From CAVYUC01 sp963783085 (lineage in GTDB: Bacteria; Bacteroidota; Bacteroidia; Bacteroidales; Prolixibacteraceae): a DNA stretch of 64,000 nt. Positions 18,090-27,067 of this stretch are shown piece by piece. Location of the stretch: positions 208,571 through 272,570 of the forward strand of contig CAWAMJ010000016.1 of NCBI GenBank assembly GCA_963783085.1, written 5' to 3'. Under the pieces are notes generated by a model, which was not told where the DNA came from, did not search any database, and saw only the letters and a program-made list of their open reading frames with translations. The number at the start of each line of letters is the position of its first letter. Position 1 is the stretch's first letter. A program made the position numbers and the translations under genes.

Positions 18090-19131
18090 TTCTGTATGCT
18101 ATGTAATTTTCCCATTTTTCGATAACATTTGCCATATCTTCGGGCAATTCAGAATCGAACACCATTTTTTTGCCCGATACCGGATGTTCAAACCCGAGGG
18201 TTTTTGCGTGAAGTGCCTGCCGTGGAAGTACTTTGAAGCAATTTTGCACGAACTGTTTGTATTTGGTAAAAGTGGTTCCGCGCAGGATTTGGTTGCCGCC
18301 GTAAGTAGAGTCGTTAAAAAGCGGGTGGTTGATGTGTTTCATGTGTACCCGGATTTGATGCGTTCTGCCGGTTTCCAGGCGGCATTCCACCAGCGTAACG
18401 TAACCAATTCGCTTTAAGACTTTGTAATGGGTAACGGCGTGCTTTCCATAATCTTCTTCGGGAAAAACAGTGAAAACCTGCCTGTTTTTCAGGCTCCGCC
18501 CAATGTGCCCGGTAATGGTGCCGGCGTCTTCTTTTACACTTCCCCAAACCAGCGCCTGGTATTTCCGTTCGGTGGTTTTCTCAAAAAACTGAAGCGCCAG
18601 TTTGTTCTTTGCAAGCTCGGTTTTGGCCACCACCAGTAATCCCGAGGTATCTTTGTCAATCCTGTGAACGAGTCCCGGCCTTGGATCATCGTTGTTGAAC
18701 AACGGAAAGTCCTTCAGGTAGAATGCGAGGGCATTTACCAAAGTACCTGTATAATTTCCATGCCCGGGATGCACAACCAGGCCAGGCGGTTTATTGACAA
18801 CGATTAACTGTTCGTCTTCAAATTCAATGTTTAGCGGGATTTCCTCGGGAATTATTTTGAGTTCCCGGCGCGGATAATCCATGACAATCTGAATGTCGTC
18901 GCCGGGTTTTACTTTGTAGTTGGCTTTAACCGGTAATTGATTAACACGAATGTTTCCTGCCTCCGCGGCAGACTGAATCCGGCTTCTTGATGCATTGTCG
19001 ATGCGGTTCGCCAGAAATTTGTCGATGCGAACGGAAGATTGTCCCTGATCTACCGACAGCCGGTAATGTTCAAACAACCCATTTTCTTCCAGGTCGTCGT
19101 TTTCTTCCACAAATTCTTCCATAATCTGCAT
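18082..19131 (-). CDS. rluD: RluA/RluD-family 23S rRNA pseudouridine synthase
   Basis: This is a 349-residue pseudouridine synthase with an N-terminal S4 RNA-binding domain (about 35-80) and a catalytic domain. The family signature HRIDKDTSGLLVVAK is present with the catalytic Asp159. By similarity it modifies helix 69 of 23S rRNA, as RluD does; the RluA family is broad, so the exact site is inferred. The ATG at 19131 overlaps the upstream PASTA stop by one base (TAATG). An alternative Met4 start would leave the overlap. The first 30 residues are acidic. Confidence 0.92.
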   Translation of the reverse strand: MQIMEEFVEENDDLEENGLFEHYRLSVDQGQSSVRIDKFLANRIDNASRSRIQSAAEAGNIRVNQLPVKANYKVKPGDDIQIVMDYPRRELKIIPEEIPLNIEFEDEQLIVVNKPPGLVVHPGHGNYTGTLVNALAFYLKDFPLFNNDDPRPGLVHRIDKDTSGLLVVAKTELAKNKLALQFFEKTTERKYQALVWGSVKEDAGTITGHIGRSLKNRQVFTVFPEEDYGKHAVTHYKVLKRIGYVTLVECRLETGRTHQIRVHMKHINHPLFNDSTYGGNQILRGTTFTKYKQFVQNCFKVLPRQALHAKTLGFEHPVSGKKMVFDSELPEDMANVIEKWENYIAYRND

Positions 19132-19937
19132 TAAAAATTCTGTTCGAGAGCGTCATCAACTTTCAACTGATCAACCGTTACCCACAAATCGACTGAAGAA
19201 CCGAGATTGGCAGTTGCTGTGATTCTGGGGTCCGGGCTCTGCCTCCAGACTACGGCGTTTAACGAATCTTCGCTGGAAAGTACCGATTCATCGTAAATTA
19301 CAACTCCTGCATTGAGCATCGCGTCGGTTAGCGCGTTTTTTGCTTCGTCAACATTCATACCGGTCAAATCGGGGAGTGGCGTTGAAAGGTTACCTCGTGT
19401 GCGACCAACTACCAAATCGATTTTTGTTCCTTTCGGTAATTTTTTTCCAGTCCTGATATTGTTTGAATTCATTTGCACATTCAGCACCAAATCGTTGTAT
19501 TCCGAAGGCTGATAAATTATTTCCCCTACCTGTAAACCGCTGCTTTCGAGCAACACCTGCGCCTGTCTGAACGATATATTGGTGAGCCGCGGAAGTGTCA
19601 CCAATTCGGGTTGCAGGGAGTTGATCGTTAGAAATATTTTTCGGTTGTTTTTCACCGCATGGCCTTTTTCCGGCACCTGGTCGACAATTGTTCCCGGTTG
19701 GGCGTCGTCGGCGAACAGCGAGTCGATAACCTCGATCCGAAGATGGTTTTGGCGCGCAATTTCCTGTGCTTCAGTTTTTGTTAATCCTGAAAAATCGGGT
19801 ACAGGTTTCGATTCTCCGTGCTCGGTATACATTTTTAATCCCTGCGTGGTAATCAAAAGCATAATAAAAATAAGGCCCAGGGCAATTAACAAATGCTTCA
19901 GAAATGTACGGCTGGTAACGAATTGTGAAAAGCTCAT
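19131..19937 (-). CDS. PASTA-domain membrane protein
   Basis: This is a 268-residue protein from the ATG at 19937; the frame is open 11 codons upstream, but this start gives a short cytoplasmic N-terminus and a single TM (FLKHLLIALGLIFIMLLITT). Three PASTA repeats follow, recognisable from KPVPDFSGLTKTEAQEIAR, LVTLPRLTNISFRQAQVLLE and TPLPDLTGMNVDEAKNALTD, each with the KGTKIDLVVG-type strand. PASTA domains bind peptidoglycan. Here there is no kinase or transpeptidase domain. The gene heads the PASTA-rluD-ddl cluster, so a cell-wall role fits. Confidence 0.9.
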   Translation of the reverse strand: MSFSQFVTSRTFLKHLLIALGLIFIMLLITTQGLKMYTEHGESKPVPDFSGLTKTEAQEIARQNHLRIEVIDSLFADDAQPGTIVDQVPEKGHAVKNNRKIFLTINSLQPELVTLPRLTNISFRQAQVLLESSGLQVGEIIYQPSEYNDLVLNVQMNSNNIRTGKKLPKGTKIDLVVGRTRGNLSTPLPDLTGMNVDEAKNALTDAMLNAGVVIYDESVLSSEDSLNAVVWRQSPDPRITATANLGSSVDLWVTVDQLKVDDALEQNF

Positions 19938-20118
19938 GGTGCAAAAAATAACGGTACAACTATAAAACAAAAATATATTAAAATTAGTATGGCTTTTCTG
20001 TTATCCGCAGAAATTAGCATCATTTTCTCCGGGAAATACATGACATATTTTTAACTGTTCCGGCAGGTTCAGCAATGGAATTGATTTTGCCACCACAGAA
20101 TTTTATATAAAACACGAA

Positions 20119-20147
20119 AAGGTAAAGAATTTTTTATTCCTTACCTT
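20119..20147 (-). terminator. Candidate terminator downstream of rpmH
   Basis: AAGGTAAAGAAT (20119-20130) and ATTCCTTACCTT (20136-20147) form a 12-bp stem with one G-U pair and a 5-nt loop. On the minus strand it follows rpmH by about 28 nt and leads into TTTTCG. The short T-run makes it a moderate call. Confidence 0.5.
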
Positions 20148-20174
20148 CCCGCAAAAAATATTATCAGGTATAAA

Positions 20175-20333
20175 TTATTTTTTATGCCTTGGTTCGTCAG
20201 AAACGGTTAATTTCTTTCTTCCTTTTGCACGACGGGCTTTTAATACTTTTCTTCCGTTGGCAGTCGACATTCTTTCCCTGAAGCCGTGCTTGTTTTTTCT
20301 TTTCCTGTTTGATGGCTGAAATGTTCTTTTCAT
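20175..20333 (-). CDS. rpmH: 50S ribosomal protein L34
   Basis: This is a 52-residue ribosomal protein L34 read on the minus strand. It begins MKRTFQPSNRKRKNKHGFRE and continues RMSTANGRKVLKARRAKGRK, the near-universal L34 sequence, ending in LTVSDEPRHKK. Very basic and small, it belongs to the large subunit. It has its own promoter (TTG, 19 nt, TATTTTTG on the minus strand). No dnaA or rnpA is next to it, as is usual in Bacteroidota. Confidence 0.98.
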   Translation of the reverse strand: MKRTFQPSNRKRKNKHGFRERMSTANGRKVLKARRAKGRKKLTVSDEPRHKK

Positions 20334-20377
20334 TTCCTGTTTCTTTTACTTGATTTTCACTGTAAATTTTCGGACTG

Positions 20378-20407
20378 CAAAAATAGCCGTTTTTTTAATT
20401 CTTCCAA
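20378..20407 (-). promoter_or_regulatory. Bacteroidota-type promoter for rpmH
   Basis: On the minus strand TTG (20407-20405) is followed after 19 nt by TATTTTTG (20385-20378), matching the TTG/TAnnTTTG consensus. The expected start of transcription is about 38 nt before the rpmH ATG. Confidence 0.65.
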
Positions 20408-20470
20408 AAAGTAACCTGTTTTTTTCCGGTTTTTTACCTGAAGCCGTCAAATCCTTGTTTTCCTTTACAT

Positions 20471-20839
20471 CTACTTCGAAAAGAACATTTTAATGGCAGT
20501 GGCAAAAAGCAGTATCCCAAAAATTTTACGCAGGAGCTTATCAGACAGTTGCACGGAAACCAATGATCCGAGATACGCCCCCACCATAAAAGTAAGGGCC
20601 AGTACCAGCGCGAACTTCCAGTTTACATAACCCTCCTTCCAGTAATTCCAGGCTGCCAGAATGCCAATGGGAGGAACCATAAACGCAAGGCTGGTGCCCT
20701 GTGCCTGGTGTTGCGCAAGACCTAAAATAAATACCAGCGCCGGAATGACAATAATGGCGCCGCCAACTCCCAACACTCCGGATAACAGTCCGGATAAAAG
20801 CCCGATTGCAACCAATATTATTAATTGAGTGATCGACAT
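20471..20839 (-). CDS. Short TauE/SafE-family membrane protein
   Basis: This is a 122-residue protein from the ATG at 20839 (MSITQLIILVAIGLLSG), 8 codons inside the longest frame. It carries one TauE/SafE repeat: GLLSGLLSGVLGVGGAIIVIPAL, then QAQGTSLAFMVPPIG and YLGSLVSVQLSDKLLRKIFG. Full-length family members have two such repeats (about 250 aa); half-length forms that probably dimerise are common in Bacteroidota. The family exports or imports sulfite, sulfoacetate or other anions; the substrate here is unknown. It follows the response regulator by 24 nt and may be in the same transcript. Confidence 0.88.
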   Translation of the reverse strand: MSITQLIILVAIGLLSGLLSGVLGVGGAIIVIPALVFILGLAQHQAQGTSLAFMVPPIGILAAWNYWKEGYVNWKFALVLALTFMVGAYLGSLVSVQLSDKLLRKIFGILLFATAIKMFFSK

Positions 20840-20863
20840 GGATATATTTTTAAACTGTAACAA

Positions 20864-21574
20864 TTAATCTCCGTTTTTTACCGAAAACCGGAATCCGATT
20901 CCGTGCAGATTTACGATTTTAATGTTCGGGTCATCTTTGAAATATTTTCGTAAACGCGAAATAAAAACATCGAGGCTGCGGCCAAGAAAATAGTCATTGC
21001 TTCCCCACACTTTTTCCAGGATTTCATTCCGGCTTAAAACCTTGTTGGCATTTTCCGAAAAATAACGAATCAATTCGGCTTCTTTTAGGGTAAGGTTCCT
21101 GATTTTATCTCCGATTGAAAGCGTCAGTTCTTCGGGTTGAAACAAAAATGCGCCGATTCGTTTTCCACCCGAGAAATTATCGGCGGGATGTGGCATCGCC
21201 TGGCTCCGTTTGAGAAAAATCTTTATTTTCAGCAACAATTCTTCCATGCTGAAAGGCTTCGGAATATAATCGTCGCCGCCAATGGTGAGCCCTTTAATTT
21301 TATCTTCGGTCATAGAGCGCGCCGTCAGAAATATGATGGGAACCTGATGATTTGTTTGTCTGATTTTTTGCGCCACCTGAAAGCCATCGATTTTTGGGAG
21401 CATTACATCGAGCAGGATTAAATCGTACCGGTTCTTTTCAAATAATCCAAGCGCCAGTTGGCCATTTCCCGCCACATCAACTTTAAAATTTTGTTGCTCC
21501 AGGTTGTCTTTTACTATAAACTGCAGCGCCTCATCGTCCTCAACCAAAAGAATTTTCACCGATTCTGTATTCAT
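20864..21574 (-). CDS. OmpR-family response regulator (RprY-like)
   Basis: This is a 236-residue response regulator. The receiver domain has the acidic pair Asp13/Asp14 (VEDDE), the phosphoacceptor Asp56 (LILLDVMLPKIDG), the Thr of IIFLTARS and the Lys of YIPKPFS. The C-terminal winged helix (about 135-230) has ELIRYFSENANKVLSRNEIL and RSLDVFISRLRKYF. The start codon overlaps the end of the kinase gene by 4 nt (ATGA), so the pair is translationally coupled. Overall similarity to Bacteroides RprY is my recollection of the family. Direct repeats TTAACA upstream of the kinase gene are a candidate target. Confidence 0.93.
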   Translation of the reverse strand: MNTESVKILLVEDDEALQFIVKDNLEQQNFKVDVAGNGQLALGLFEKNRYDLILLDVMLPKIDGFQVAQKIRQTNHQVPIIFLTARSMTEDKIKGLTIGGDDYIPKPFSMEELLLKIKIFLKRSQAMPHPADNFSGGKRIGAFLFQPEELTLSIGDKIRNLTLKEAELIRYFSENANKVLSRNEILEKVWGSNDYFLGRSLDVFISRLRKYFKDDPNIKIVNLHGIGFRFSVKNGD

Positions 21575-22842
21575 TTTTTGTATGGAATTAAAAGCATAAA
21601 AATACTACCTCCTGCCGGATTATCGTCAACTTTGATGGACCAGCCGTGGGCTTTTACAATTTTTTGAACATAGTCGAGGCCCAAACCAAAGCCTTTTACA
21701 TTATGAATATTTCCGGTAGGTACGCGGTAAAATTTTTTGAATATTTTTTTCCGGTGTTCTTTCGATATCCCGATTCCGTTATCGGCAAAGCTCAGTTGTA
21801 ACCGGTTTTTCTGTTTTCTGAGCCCAATTACAATTTCTGGTTCGTTTTCACAATATTTTACTGCATTTTCCAGGATATTCAGGATTAAATTCGAAAAATG
21901 GAATTTATCAACCCTAATCGTTGTGTTTTCTTCGCCAAAGATTTTCTTAATTACTGCTTTCCGTCCAAAATCCGACTGCTTGAAATGTTCCACGTTTTCC
22001 TCAATAAACCCGCTCAGGTTCACCGGCTCCAGGTTCAGTCGAATTCTGTTTTTTTCCAGCGACGCGAGGTTCAGGACTTTCTCCACATTCTTGCTTAACC
22101 GGTTGTTTTGTTCCTGAATAATTCTTGCATAATCGAACAGACGATTTGGCGTTTTCAGAATTTTCCGGTCGTTAATCACACTGGCCGATAATGCAATGGA
22201 AGAAATCGGAGTTTTTAATTCGTGGGTGAGGTTGTTGATAAAGTTCTTCTGGATTTCGGAAAGCTGCCGCTGCCTGATGATTACCGAAAGTGTGTAGCCG
22301 AAAAATACAACCACAATAACGAGCAACGCCGTAAAAAAATACCAGATGGAAAGCCGTGAATTGAAATATTGCGACCGGTTGGTAAAATGCACCGCAAAAT
22401 AGCTGTTGTAGATTTGGCTTTTCGGAAAATTGAACGACGATGGTCTTTCTTTCAGCTCGGTGGTAATCAACGTTTTTTGTTCCATTTCATCCGTGGCCGG
22501 ATTATAAATGGCAAATTCGAAATCGGAATAAATTTCATGCTTTCTCAACTCTTCCACCAAATGAAATTTAAGCAGTTCGTAATCGATAACTGCATCCACA
22601 TTTATAAAATAGTAATTGTTTGAAACCATTTCCACAGGCGCAATGCTGTCGAAGTTGGAAGTGTTGCCGGTGGCCAGCAATATTTGCCAGGCAACTTCCT
22701 TTAACGCCACCGCAGCGCTTTCCCTGAATTGTTTTTCGGAATAGTTATATGAATTTCTGAGAAACAGAAATTGAATGGAAAGTATTCCGGCTACCGAAAT
22801 TGTAGCCAGCAAAATGATGTATTTTAACGTTTTGCTTTTCAT
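21571..22842 (-). CDS. Sensor histidine kinase (RprX-like)
   Basis: This is a 423-residue sensor kinase. It has TM1 (about 7-28), a periplasmic region of about 135 residues without a named domain, TM2 (about 166-188), the dimerisation/phosphoacceptor H-box with His207 (FINNLTHELKTPISS), and a HATPase domain with N-box NILENAVKYC, G1 FADNGIGI and GFGLGLDYVQKIVKAHGW. There is no HAMP or PAS domain between TM2 and the H-box. It is the first gene of the two-component unit and is divergent from the DUF1573 gene, with 172 nt between them. Confidence 0.93.
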   Translation of the reverse strand: MKSKTLKYIILLATISVAGILSIQFLFLRNSYNYSEKQFRESAAVALKEVAWQILLATGNTSNFDSIAPVEMVSNNYYFINVDAVIDYELLKFHLVEELRKHEIYSDFEFAIYNPATDEMEQKTLITTELKERPSSFNFPKSQIYNSYFAVHFTNRSQYFNSRLSIWYFFTALLVIVVVFFGYTLSVIIRQRQLSEIQKNFINNLTHELKTPISSIALSASVINDRKILKTPNRLFDYARIIQEQNNRLSKNVEKVLNLASLEKNRIRLNLEPVNLSGFIEENVEHFKQSDFGRKAVIKKIFGEENTTIRVDKFHFSNLILNILENAVKYCENEPEIVIGLRKQKNRLQLSFADNGIGISKEHRKKIFKKFYRVPTGNIHNVKGFGLGLDYVQKIVKAHGWSIKVDDNPAGGSIFMLLIPYKK

Positions 22843-22900
22843 TAAGAATTTGGCGTTTTCTTACCCTTCACCTCGTTGCACCTATGTTGCAGCAACATTG

Positions 22901-22938
22901 TTAACACTTCATTAACAAAATATTAGACCTGGTTAACA
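22901..22938. promoter_or_regulatory. Three direct TTAACA repeats, candidate response-regulator site
   Basis: TTAACA occurs at 22901-22906, 22912-22917 and 22933-22938, spaced 11 and 21 nt, that is one and two helical turns. OmpR-type regulators usually bind tandem direct repeats with 10-11 nt spacing. The site lies between the divergent kinase/regulator unit and the DUF1573 gene and ends where the -33 box of the latter would be. Binding is inferred, not shown. Confidence 0.45.
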
Positions 22939-22959
22939 ACAAAAAACAGAAACCGTTTC

Positions 22960-22967
22960 TACATTTG
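22960..22967 (+). promoter_or_regulatory. -7 box for the DUF1573 gene
   Basis: TACATTTG matches TAnnTTTG and sits 48 nt before the DUF1573 ATG. No clear TTG lies 19 nt upstream, where a TTAACA repeat is found instead, which would suit an activator-dependent promoter. Confidence 0.45.
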
Positions 22968-23014
22968 TGTGGCAAAGTAAGTCAATAAATCCAAAAAATT
23001 AAAACACTTTTATT

Positions 23015-24103
23015 ATGAAACGATTGATGAAGCTATTCATTTTGTTTGCATTTGTTTCTGCGTTTACAGCAGCGGGTGCACAACAAGCGAAAATTGTATT
23101 CGATAAACTGGAACATGATTTCGGTACGTTCAAAGAATCAGCCGGCGTACAAACCACCATCTTTAAATTTACAAACAAAGGGGCAGTTCCTTTGGTGTTG
23201 AACAATGTCAGGGCTTCCTGCGGTTGCACTACTCCAAAATGGACGCGCCAGCCTGTTGCCCCGGGAGAAGCCGGGGAAATTCAGGTTAGTTACAACCCGC
23301 AAAACCGTCCCGGTTCTTTCAATAAAACCGTTACCGTACAATCCAATGCCGAAAATGCAACTACTATTTTAAGAATTACCGGCAGGGTACAGGAACGGGA
23401 AAAAACGCTGGCAGAACAGTATCCCCGGCAAATTGGCGCGCTTCGGGTAAAAACAAATCACATTTCGTTTGCCAGAATTAAAGAAAATGAGACGAAAACA
23501 CAGGATTTGGAACTGGTTAACGATACCGATAACCCGGTTCAGGTTGGATTTCGCAGCGTGCCCGATCACCTTTCAGCCAAAGTAACTCCTGAAACTATTC
23601 CGGCTCACGGGAAAGGAACACTCCAGGTAACATATAACGCCCCAAAAGCGAACACTTACGGATTTACTTCCCACCGGATTTATCTTTCGCTTGACGGCAG
23701 CAACGATTACAGAAGTTCAATCGGTGTGAGCGCCACCATCGAAGAAGATTTCTCGAATTTAACGCCTGAACAACTGGCAAATGCACCGGTGGCATCATTT
23801 TCAGACAATACGTTCGATTTTGGTGAAATGACACAGGGAGAAAAAAAGGAACATACGTTTACAATTCAGAACTCCGGAAAATCAGATTTAATCATTCGTA
23901 ATGTACGTTCATCATGCGGTTGCACTGCAGTCGCTCCGGCTAAAAAAGTAATTTCACCGGGAGAATCGGCTCCAATTAAAGTTACTTTCGATTCGCGCGG
24001 CAAACGTGGGCGCCAGAGCAAATCAATTACTGTAATTACCAACGATCCTAAAAATACAACCACAACCTTACGAATTTCAAGCAATGTGGTAACACAAGGG
24101 TAA
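23015..24103 (+). CDS. Secreted protein with two DUF1573 domains
   Basis: This is a 362-residue protein with a Sec signal peptide (MKRLMKLFILFAFVSAFTAAGA). Two DUF1573 domains are visible, one after the signal (HDFGTFKESAG ... VRASCGCTTPKW) and one near the C-terminus (FDFGEMTQGEKKEH ... VRSSCGCTAVAP), each with the conserved NVRxSCGCT motif. An Ig-like region separates them. DUF1573 domains have an immunoglobulin/ASH-like fold and unknown function, and are abundant in Bacteroidota. The gene is divergent from the two-component unit, shares a short regulatory region with it, and is followed by a strong terminator. Confidence 0.9.
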   Translation: MKRLMKLFILFAFVSAFTAAGAQQAKIVFDKLEHDFGTFKESAGVQTTIFKFTNKGAVPLVLNNVRASCGCTTPKWTRQPVAPGEAGEIQVSYNPQNRPGSFNKTVTVQSNAENATTILRITGRVQEREKTLAEQYPRQIGALRVKTNHISFARIKENETKTQDLELVNDTDNPVQVGFRSVPDHLSAKVTPETIPAHGKGTLQVTYNAPKANTYGFTSHRIYLSLDGSNDYRSSIGVSATIEEDFSNLTPEQLANAPVASFSDNTFDFGEMTQGEKKEHTFTIQNSGKSDLIIRNVRSSCGCTAVAPAKKVISPGESAPIKVTFDSRGKRGRQSKSITVITNDPKNTTTTLRISSNVVTQG

Positions 24104-24128
24104 AAGTGTTTTAACGTCAATGATAACG

Positions 24129-24162
24129 GTGTCGCAAATTTTGGTTTGCGGCACTTTTTTTT
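24129..24162 (+). terminator. Rho-independent terminator after the DUF1573 gene
   Basis: GTGTCGCAAA (24129-24138) pairs with TTTGCGGCAC (24145-24154) around a 6-nt loop, with eight T residues after the stem. Confidence 0.8.
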
Positions 24163-24212
24163 ATACTTCCTGAATTAATGTGGTATTTTTGTTTTTCACT
24201 GAAGAATGCTGT

Positions 24213-25331
24213 ATGTCTGAAAGCGAGAACCATATCGAAAACAATCCTGAATATAAAAGCTTGAAGGTGCAAAAAGGAATTGAGCAACAGGAACAAAGCG
24301 GGGCGCACTCGGTGAAGCAGTTTCTGCAGAAAAAAAGAAATCTTTTGCCGGTAGACGAGTATGTAGAGGGCATCATTTCCGGGAACATTACGCTGCTAAG
24401 CAAAGCGGTAACTTTGGTTGAAAGCTCGAAACAGGAACATCAGGAACTGGCGCAAAAAATCATCTTGAAATGCCTTCCGCACAGCGGGAAATCCGTTCGT
24501 ATCGGGATTACCGGGGTACCGGGCGTTGGTAAAAGCACTTTTATAGAGGCGCTCGGAACATACATTACCGGCCGTGGCGGAAAGCTTGCCGTTTTGGCAG
24601 TTGACCCCAGCAGCGAACGCTCAAAAGGTAGTATCCTGGGTGATAAAACCCGGATGGAAAAGCTGGCCGGCGATAAAAACGCATACATCCGGCCAAGTCC
24701 GTCGGCGGGTTCGCTTGGCGGTGTTACCCGCAAAACCAGGGAAACAATTGTTCTGTGTGAGGCTGCCGGCTTCGATCATGTTTTTATTGAAACAGTTGGA
24801 GTGGGGCAGAGCGAAACTGCGGTGCATTCCATGACCGATTTCTTCCTTTTGCTGATGCTTGCCGGTGCAGGCGACGAACTTCAGGGAATAAAACGCGGAA
24901 TTATGGAAATGGCCGATTTACTGGCCATCAACAAAGCCGACGGTAGTAACCACGAAAAAGCGCTGTGGGCAAAATCGCAGTACCAGAATGCATTGCATCT
25001 TTTTCCGAAAAGGGAATCGGACTGGGAACCGCAGGTTTTAACTTGTTCAGCACAAAATAATACCGGCATTGAAGAAGTGTGGGATAAAATAGAAGAATAC
25101 CGCCAACACACACTGGCAAATGGCTATTTTTTTAACAGGAGAAATGAACAATCGTTATTTCGGATGCATGAAACTATCGGTGAACAAATTAAACGCTCAT
25201 TTTACGGGAATCCCGAAATTAAAGAGAAGCTGAAGGAATTGGAGCAAAAAGTATTAACCAACGAAAAAAGTTCATTTATAGCCGCTGCGGAACTGCTCGA
25301 TTTTTATTCTGCGTTGAAATTAAACCGCTAG
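24213..25331 (+). CDS. meaB: MeaB/ArgK-type P-loop GTPase (methylmalonyl-CoA mutase chaperone)
   Basis: This is a 372-residue MeaB-family G3E GTPase from the ATG at 24213; the frame opens 11 codons earlier. Walker A is GVPGVGKST (101-109). Switch regions include LAVDPSSERSKGSILGDKTRM and ETVGVGQSE, the guanine-specificity motif is NKAD, and a C-terminal dimerisation helix is present. MeaB protects and reloads adenosylcobalamin in methylmalonyl-CoA mutase. No mutase genes are in this window, so the partner must be elsewhere. It is flanked by terminators or gaps and appears monocistronic. Confidence 0.95.
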   Translation: MSESENHIENNPEYKSLKVQKGIEQQEQSGAHSVKQFLQKKRNLLPVDEYVEGIISGNITLLSKAVTLVESSKQEHQELAQKIILKCLPHSGKSVRIGITGVPGVGKSTFIEALGTYITGRGGKLAVLAVDPSSERSKGSILGDKTRMEKLAGDKNAYIRPSPSAGSLGGVTRKTRETIVLCEAAGFDHVFIETVGVGQSETAVHSMTDFFLLLMLAGAGDELQGIKRGIMEMADLLAINKADGSNHEKALWAKSQYQNALHLFPKRESDWEPQVLTCSAQNNTGIEEVWDKIEEYRQHTLANGYFFNRRNEQSLFRMHETIGEQIKRSFYGNPEIKEKLKELEQKVLTNEKSSFIAAAELLDFYSALKLNR

Positions 25332-25546
25332 TCCGCATGAATTCATTATTTTTGCTCAACAGAAAGTAGCCGGATACTGCTTTAACAAATTATATCTGAA
25401 ATTTGATCTTTCGGATTTGTCGAAGCAGAATCAGAAATGAAGTGAAATTTTGGTGATAAATTCACGGTTTAAACGACAAGAACCTTTCTTATGGAGAGGT
25501 GTTATTAGTTTTTAAAAAATAAAAAATCACAATAAACGATATACAA

Positions 25547-26938
25547 ATGAATTACGACGTAATTGTTATAGGAAGCGGCCCGGGTGGGTATGTAACCGCC
25601 ATTCGTGCTGCTCAGCTTGGTTTAAAAGTGGCAGTTGTTGAACGGGAAAAATTAGGCGGCATCTGCCTGAACTGGGGATGTATCCCGACCAAAGCATTGT
25701 TGAAAAGCGCACAGGCATTTGAACATGCAAAACATGCTGCCGATTATGGAGTTAGCATTGAAGGTGAAGTAAAGCCGGATCTAACCGCCATGGTGAAACG
25801 CAGTCGCGGCGTTGCCGATGGTATGAGCAAGGGAATCGAGTTTCTTTTCCGGAAAAACAAAGTGGAAGCCATTTTCGGAACCGGAAAACTTACCGGTAAA
25901 AACAATGTGGAAGTAACCGACGAAAAAGGGCAGAAAACAACTTACACGGCCAAACATATCATTTTAGCCACCGGGGCACGTTCGCGCGAGTTGCCAAATT
26001 TGAAGCAGGACGGTAAAAAAATTATTGGTTACCGCAAAGCGCTGGTGCTCGATAAACTTCCAAAAAGCATGGTAGTTGTCGGTTCCGGGGCCATTGGAAG
26101 CGAGTTCGCATATTTCTATCAATCGATTGGCGTTGATGTTACACTCGTTGAATTTATGCCAACGCTTGTTCCGAATGAAGATGAAGAAGTGGCCAAACAA
26201 CTGGAACGCTCCTTCAAAAAAATGAAGATGAAAGTAATGACCAGCGCAACGGTCGAGAACGTGGATACTTCCGGCGATAATTGCAAAGTAACCATAAAAA
26301 CTAAAAAAGGAGAACAGACAGTCGAAGCTGAAATTGTGCTATCAGCCGTGGGGATTACTCCGAATACCGAAGGAATTGGTTTGGATGAACTGGGCGTTGA
26401 AACTGATAACGGCCGCGTAAAAGTGGATGAATACTATCGAACCAACGTTGAAAGAATTTATGCCATTGGCGATATTTTAACAGGGCCTGCACTGGCACAC
26501 GTTGCATCAGCCGAAGGGATTGTTTGTGTTGAAAAAATTGCCGGTTTGAATCCCGAACCAATCGACTATGGCAACATTCCTGCCTGTACCTACACCGGAC
26601 CCGAAGTTTCTTCGGTGGGTTTAACCGAAGCCAAAGCAAAAGAAGCAGGTTATGAAATTAAAGTGGGAAAATTCCCTTATTCTGCCAGCGGAAAAGCCAG
26701 CGCTGCAGGTTTAAAAGAGGGCTTTGTAAAGTTAATTTTCGATGCCAAATATGGCGAATTGCTCGGAGCCCACATGATTGGCGGAAATGTTACCGAAATG
26801 ATTGCCGAATTGGTTGTGGCCAAAAAGCTCGAAATTACCGGGCACGAACTAATAAAATCAATCCATCCGCACCCAACCATGAGCGAGGCCATTATGGAAG
26901 CCGCCGCTGCCGCCTACGACGAAGTGATTCACATTTAA
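25547..26938 (+). CDS. lpdA: Dihydrolipoyl dehydrogenase
   Basis: This is a 463-residue flavoprotein disulfide reductase. It has the N-terminal FAD motif GSGPGGYVTAIRAAQLG, the redox-active pair Cys40/Cys45 in GGICLNWGCIPTK, the NAD-binding GSGAIGSEFAYFY, and the C-terminal HPHPTMSEAIMEA with the catalytic His-Glu pair. It is the E3 subunit of pyruvate, 2-oxoglutarate or branched-chain dehydrogenase complexes, or of the glycine cleavage system. No E1/E2 genes are nearby, so it is a stand-alone E3. A strong terminator follows. Confidence 0.96.
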   Translation: MNYDVIVIGSGPGGYVTAIRAAQLGLKVAVVEREKLGGICLNWGCIPTKALLKSAQAFEHAKHAADYGVSIEGEVKPDLTAMVKRSRGVADGMSKGIEFLFRKNKVEAIFGTGKLTGKNNVEVTDEKGQKTTYTAKHIILATGARSRELPNLKQDGKKIIGYRKALVLDKLPKSMVVVGSGAIGSEFAYFYQSIGVDVTLVEFMPTLVPNEDEEVAKQLERSFKKMKMKVMTSATVENVDTSGDNCKVTIKTKKGEQTVEAEIVLSAVGITPNTEGIGLDELGVETDNGRVKVDEYYRTNVERIYAIGDILTGPALAHVASAEGIVCVEKIAGLNPEPIDYGNIPACTYTGPEVSSVGLTEAKAKEAGYEIKVGKFPYSASGKASAAGLKEGFVKLIFDAKYGELLGAHMIGGNVTEMIAELVVAKKLEITGHELIKSIHPHPTMSEAIMEAAAAAYDEVIHI

Positions 26939-26958
26939 CTAAGAATATAAATTTTTCG

Positions 26959-26996
26959 CAACACCCGGAATCTTCTGATTTCCGGGTGTTGTTTTT
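26959..26996 (+). terminator. Rho-independent terminator after lpdA
   Basis: CAACACCCGGAA (26959-26970) and TTCCGGGTGTTG (26980-26991) form a perfect 12-bp stem with a 9-nt loop and a following T5. It opens the 378-nt gap before the FadL-type gene, which otherwise holds only the promoter described next and a roughly 210-nt leader. Confidence 0.9.
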
Positions 26997-27067
26997 AAGT
27001 GGATTTTAGAATTTATGATTCCATCGTTCGAAAATTTTACAAACGATTGAATTTCAGATAGAAAATT

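Noticed and set aside
24213..25331. MeaB as part of a new GTPase system
   Set aside because: Sequence is typical MeaB; absence of mutase genes next to it is common in Bacteroidota.
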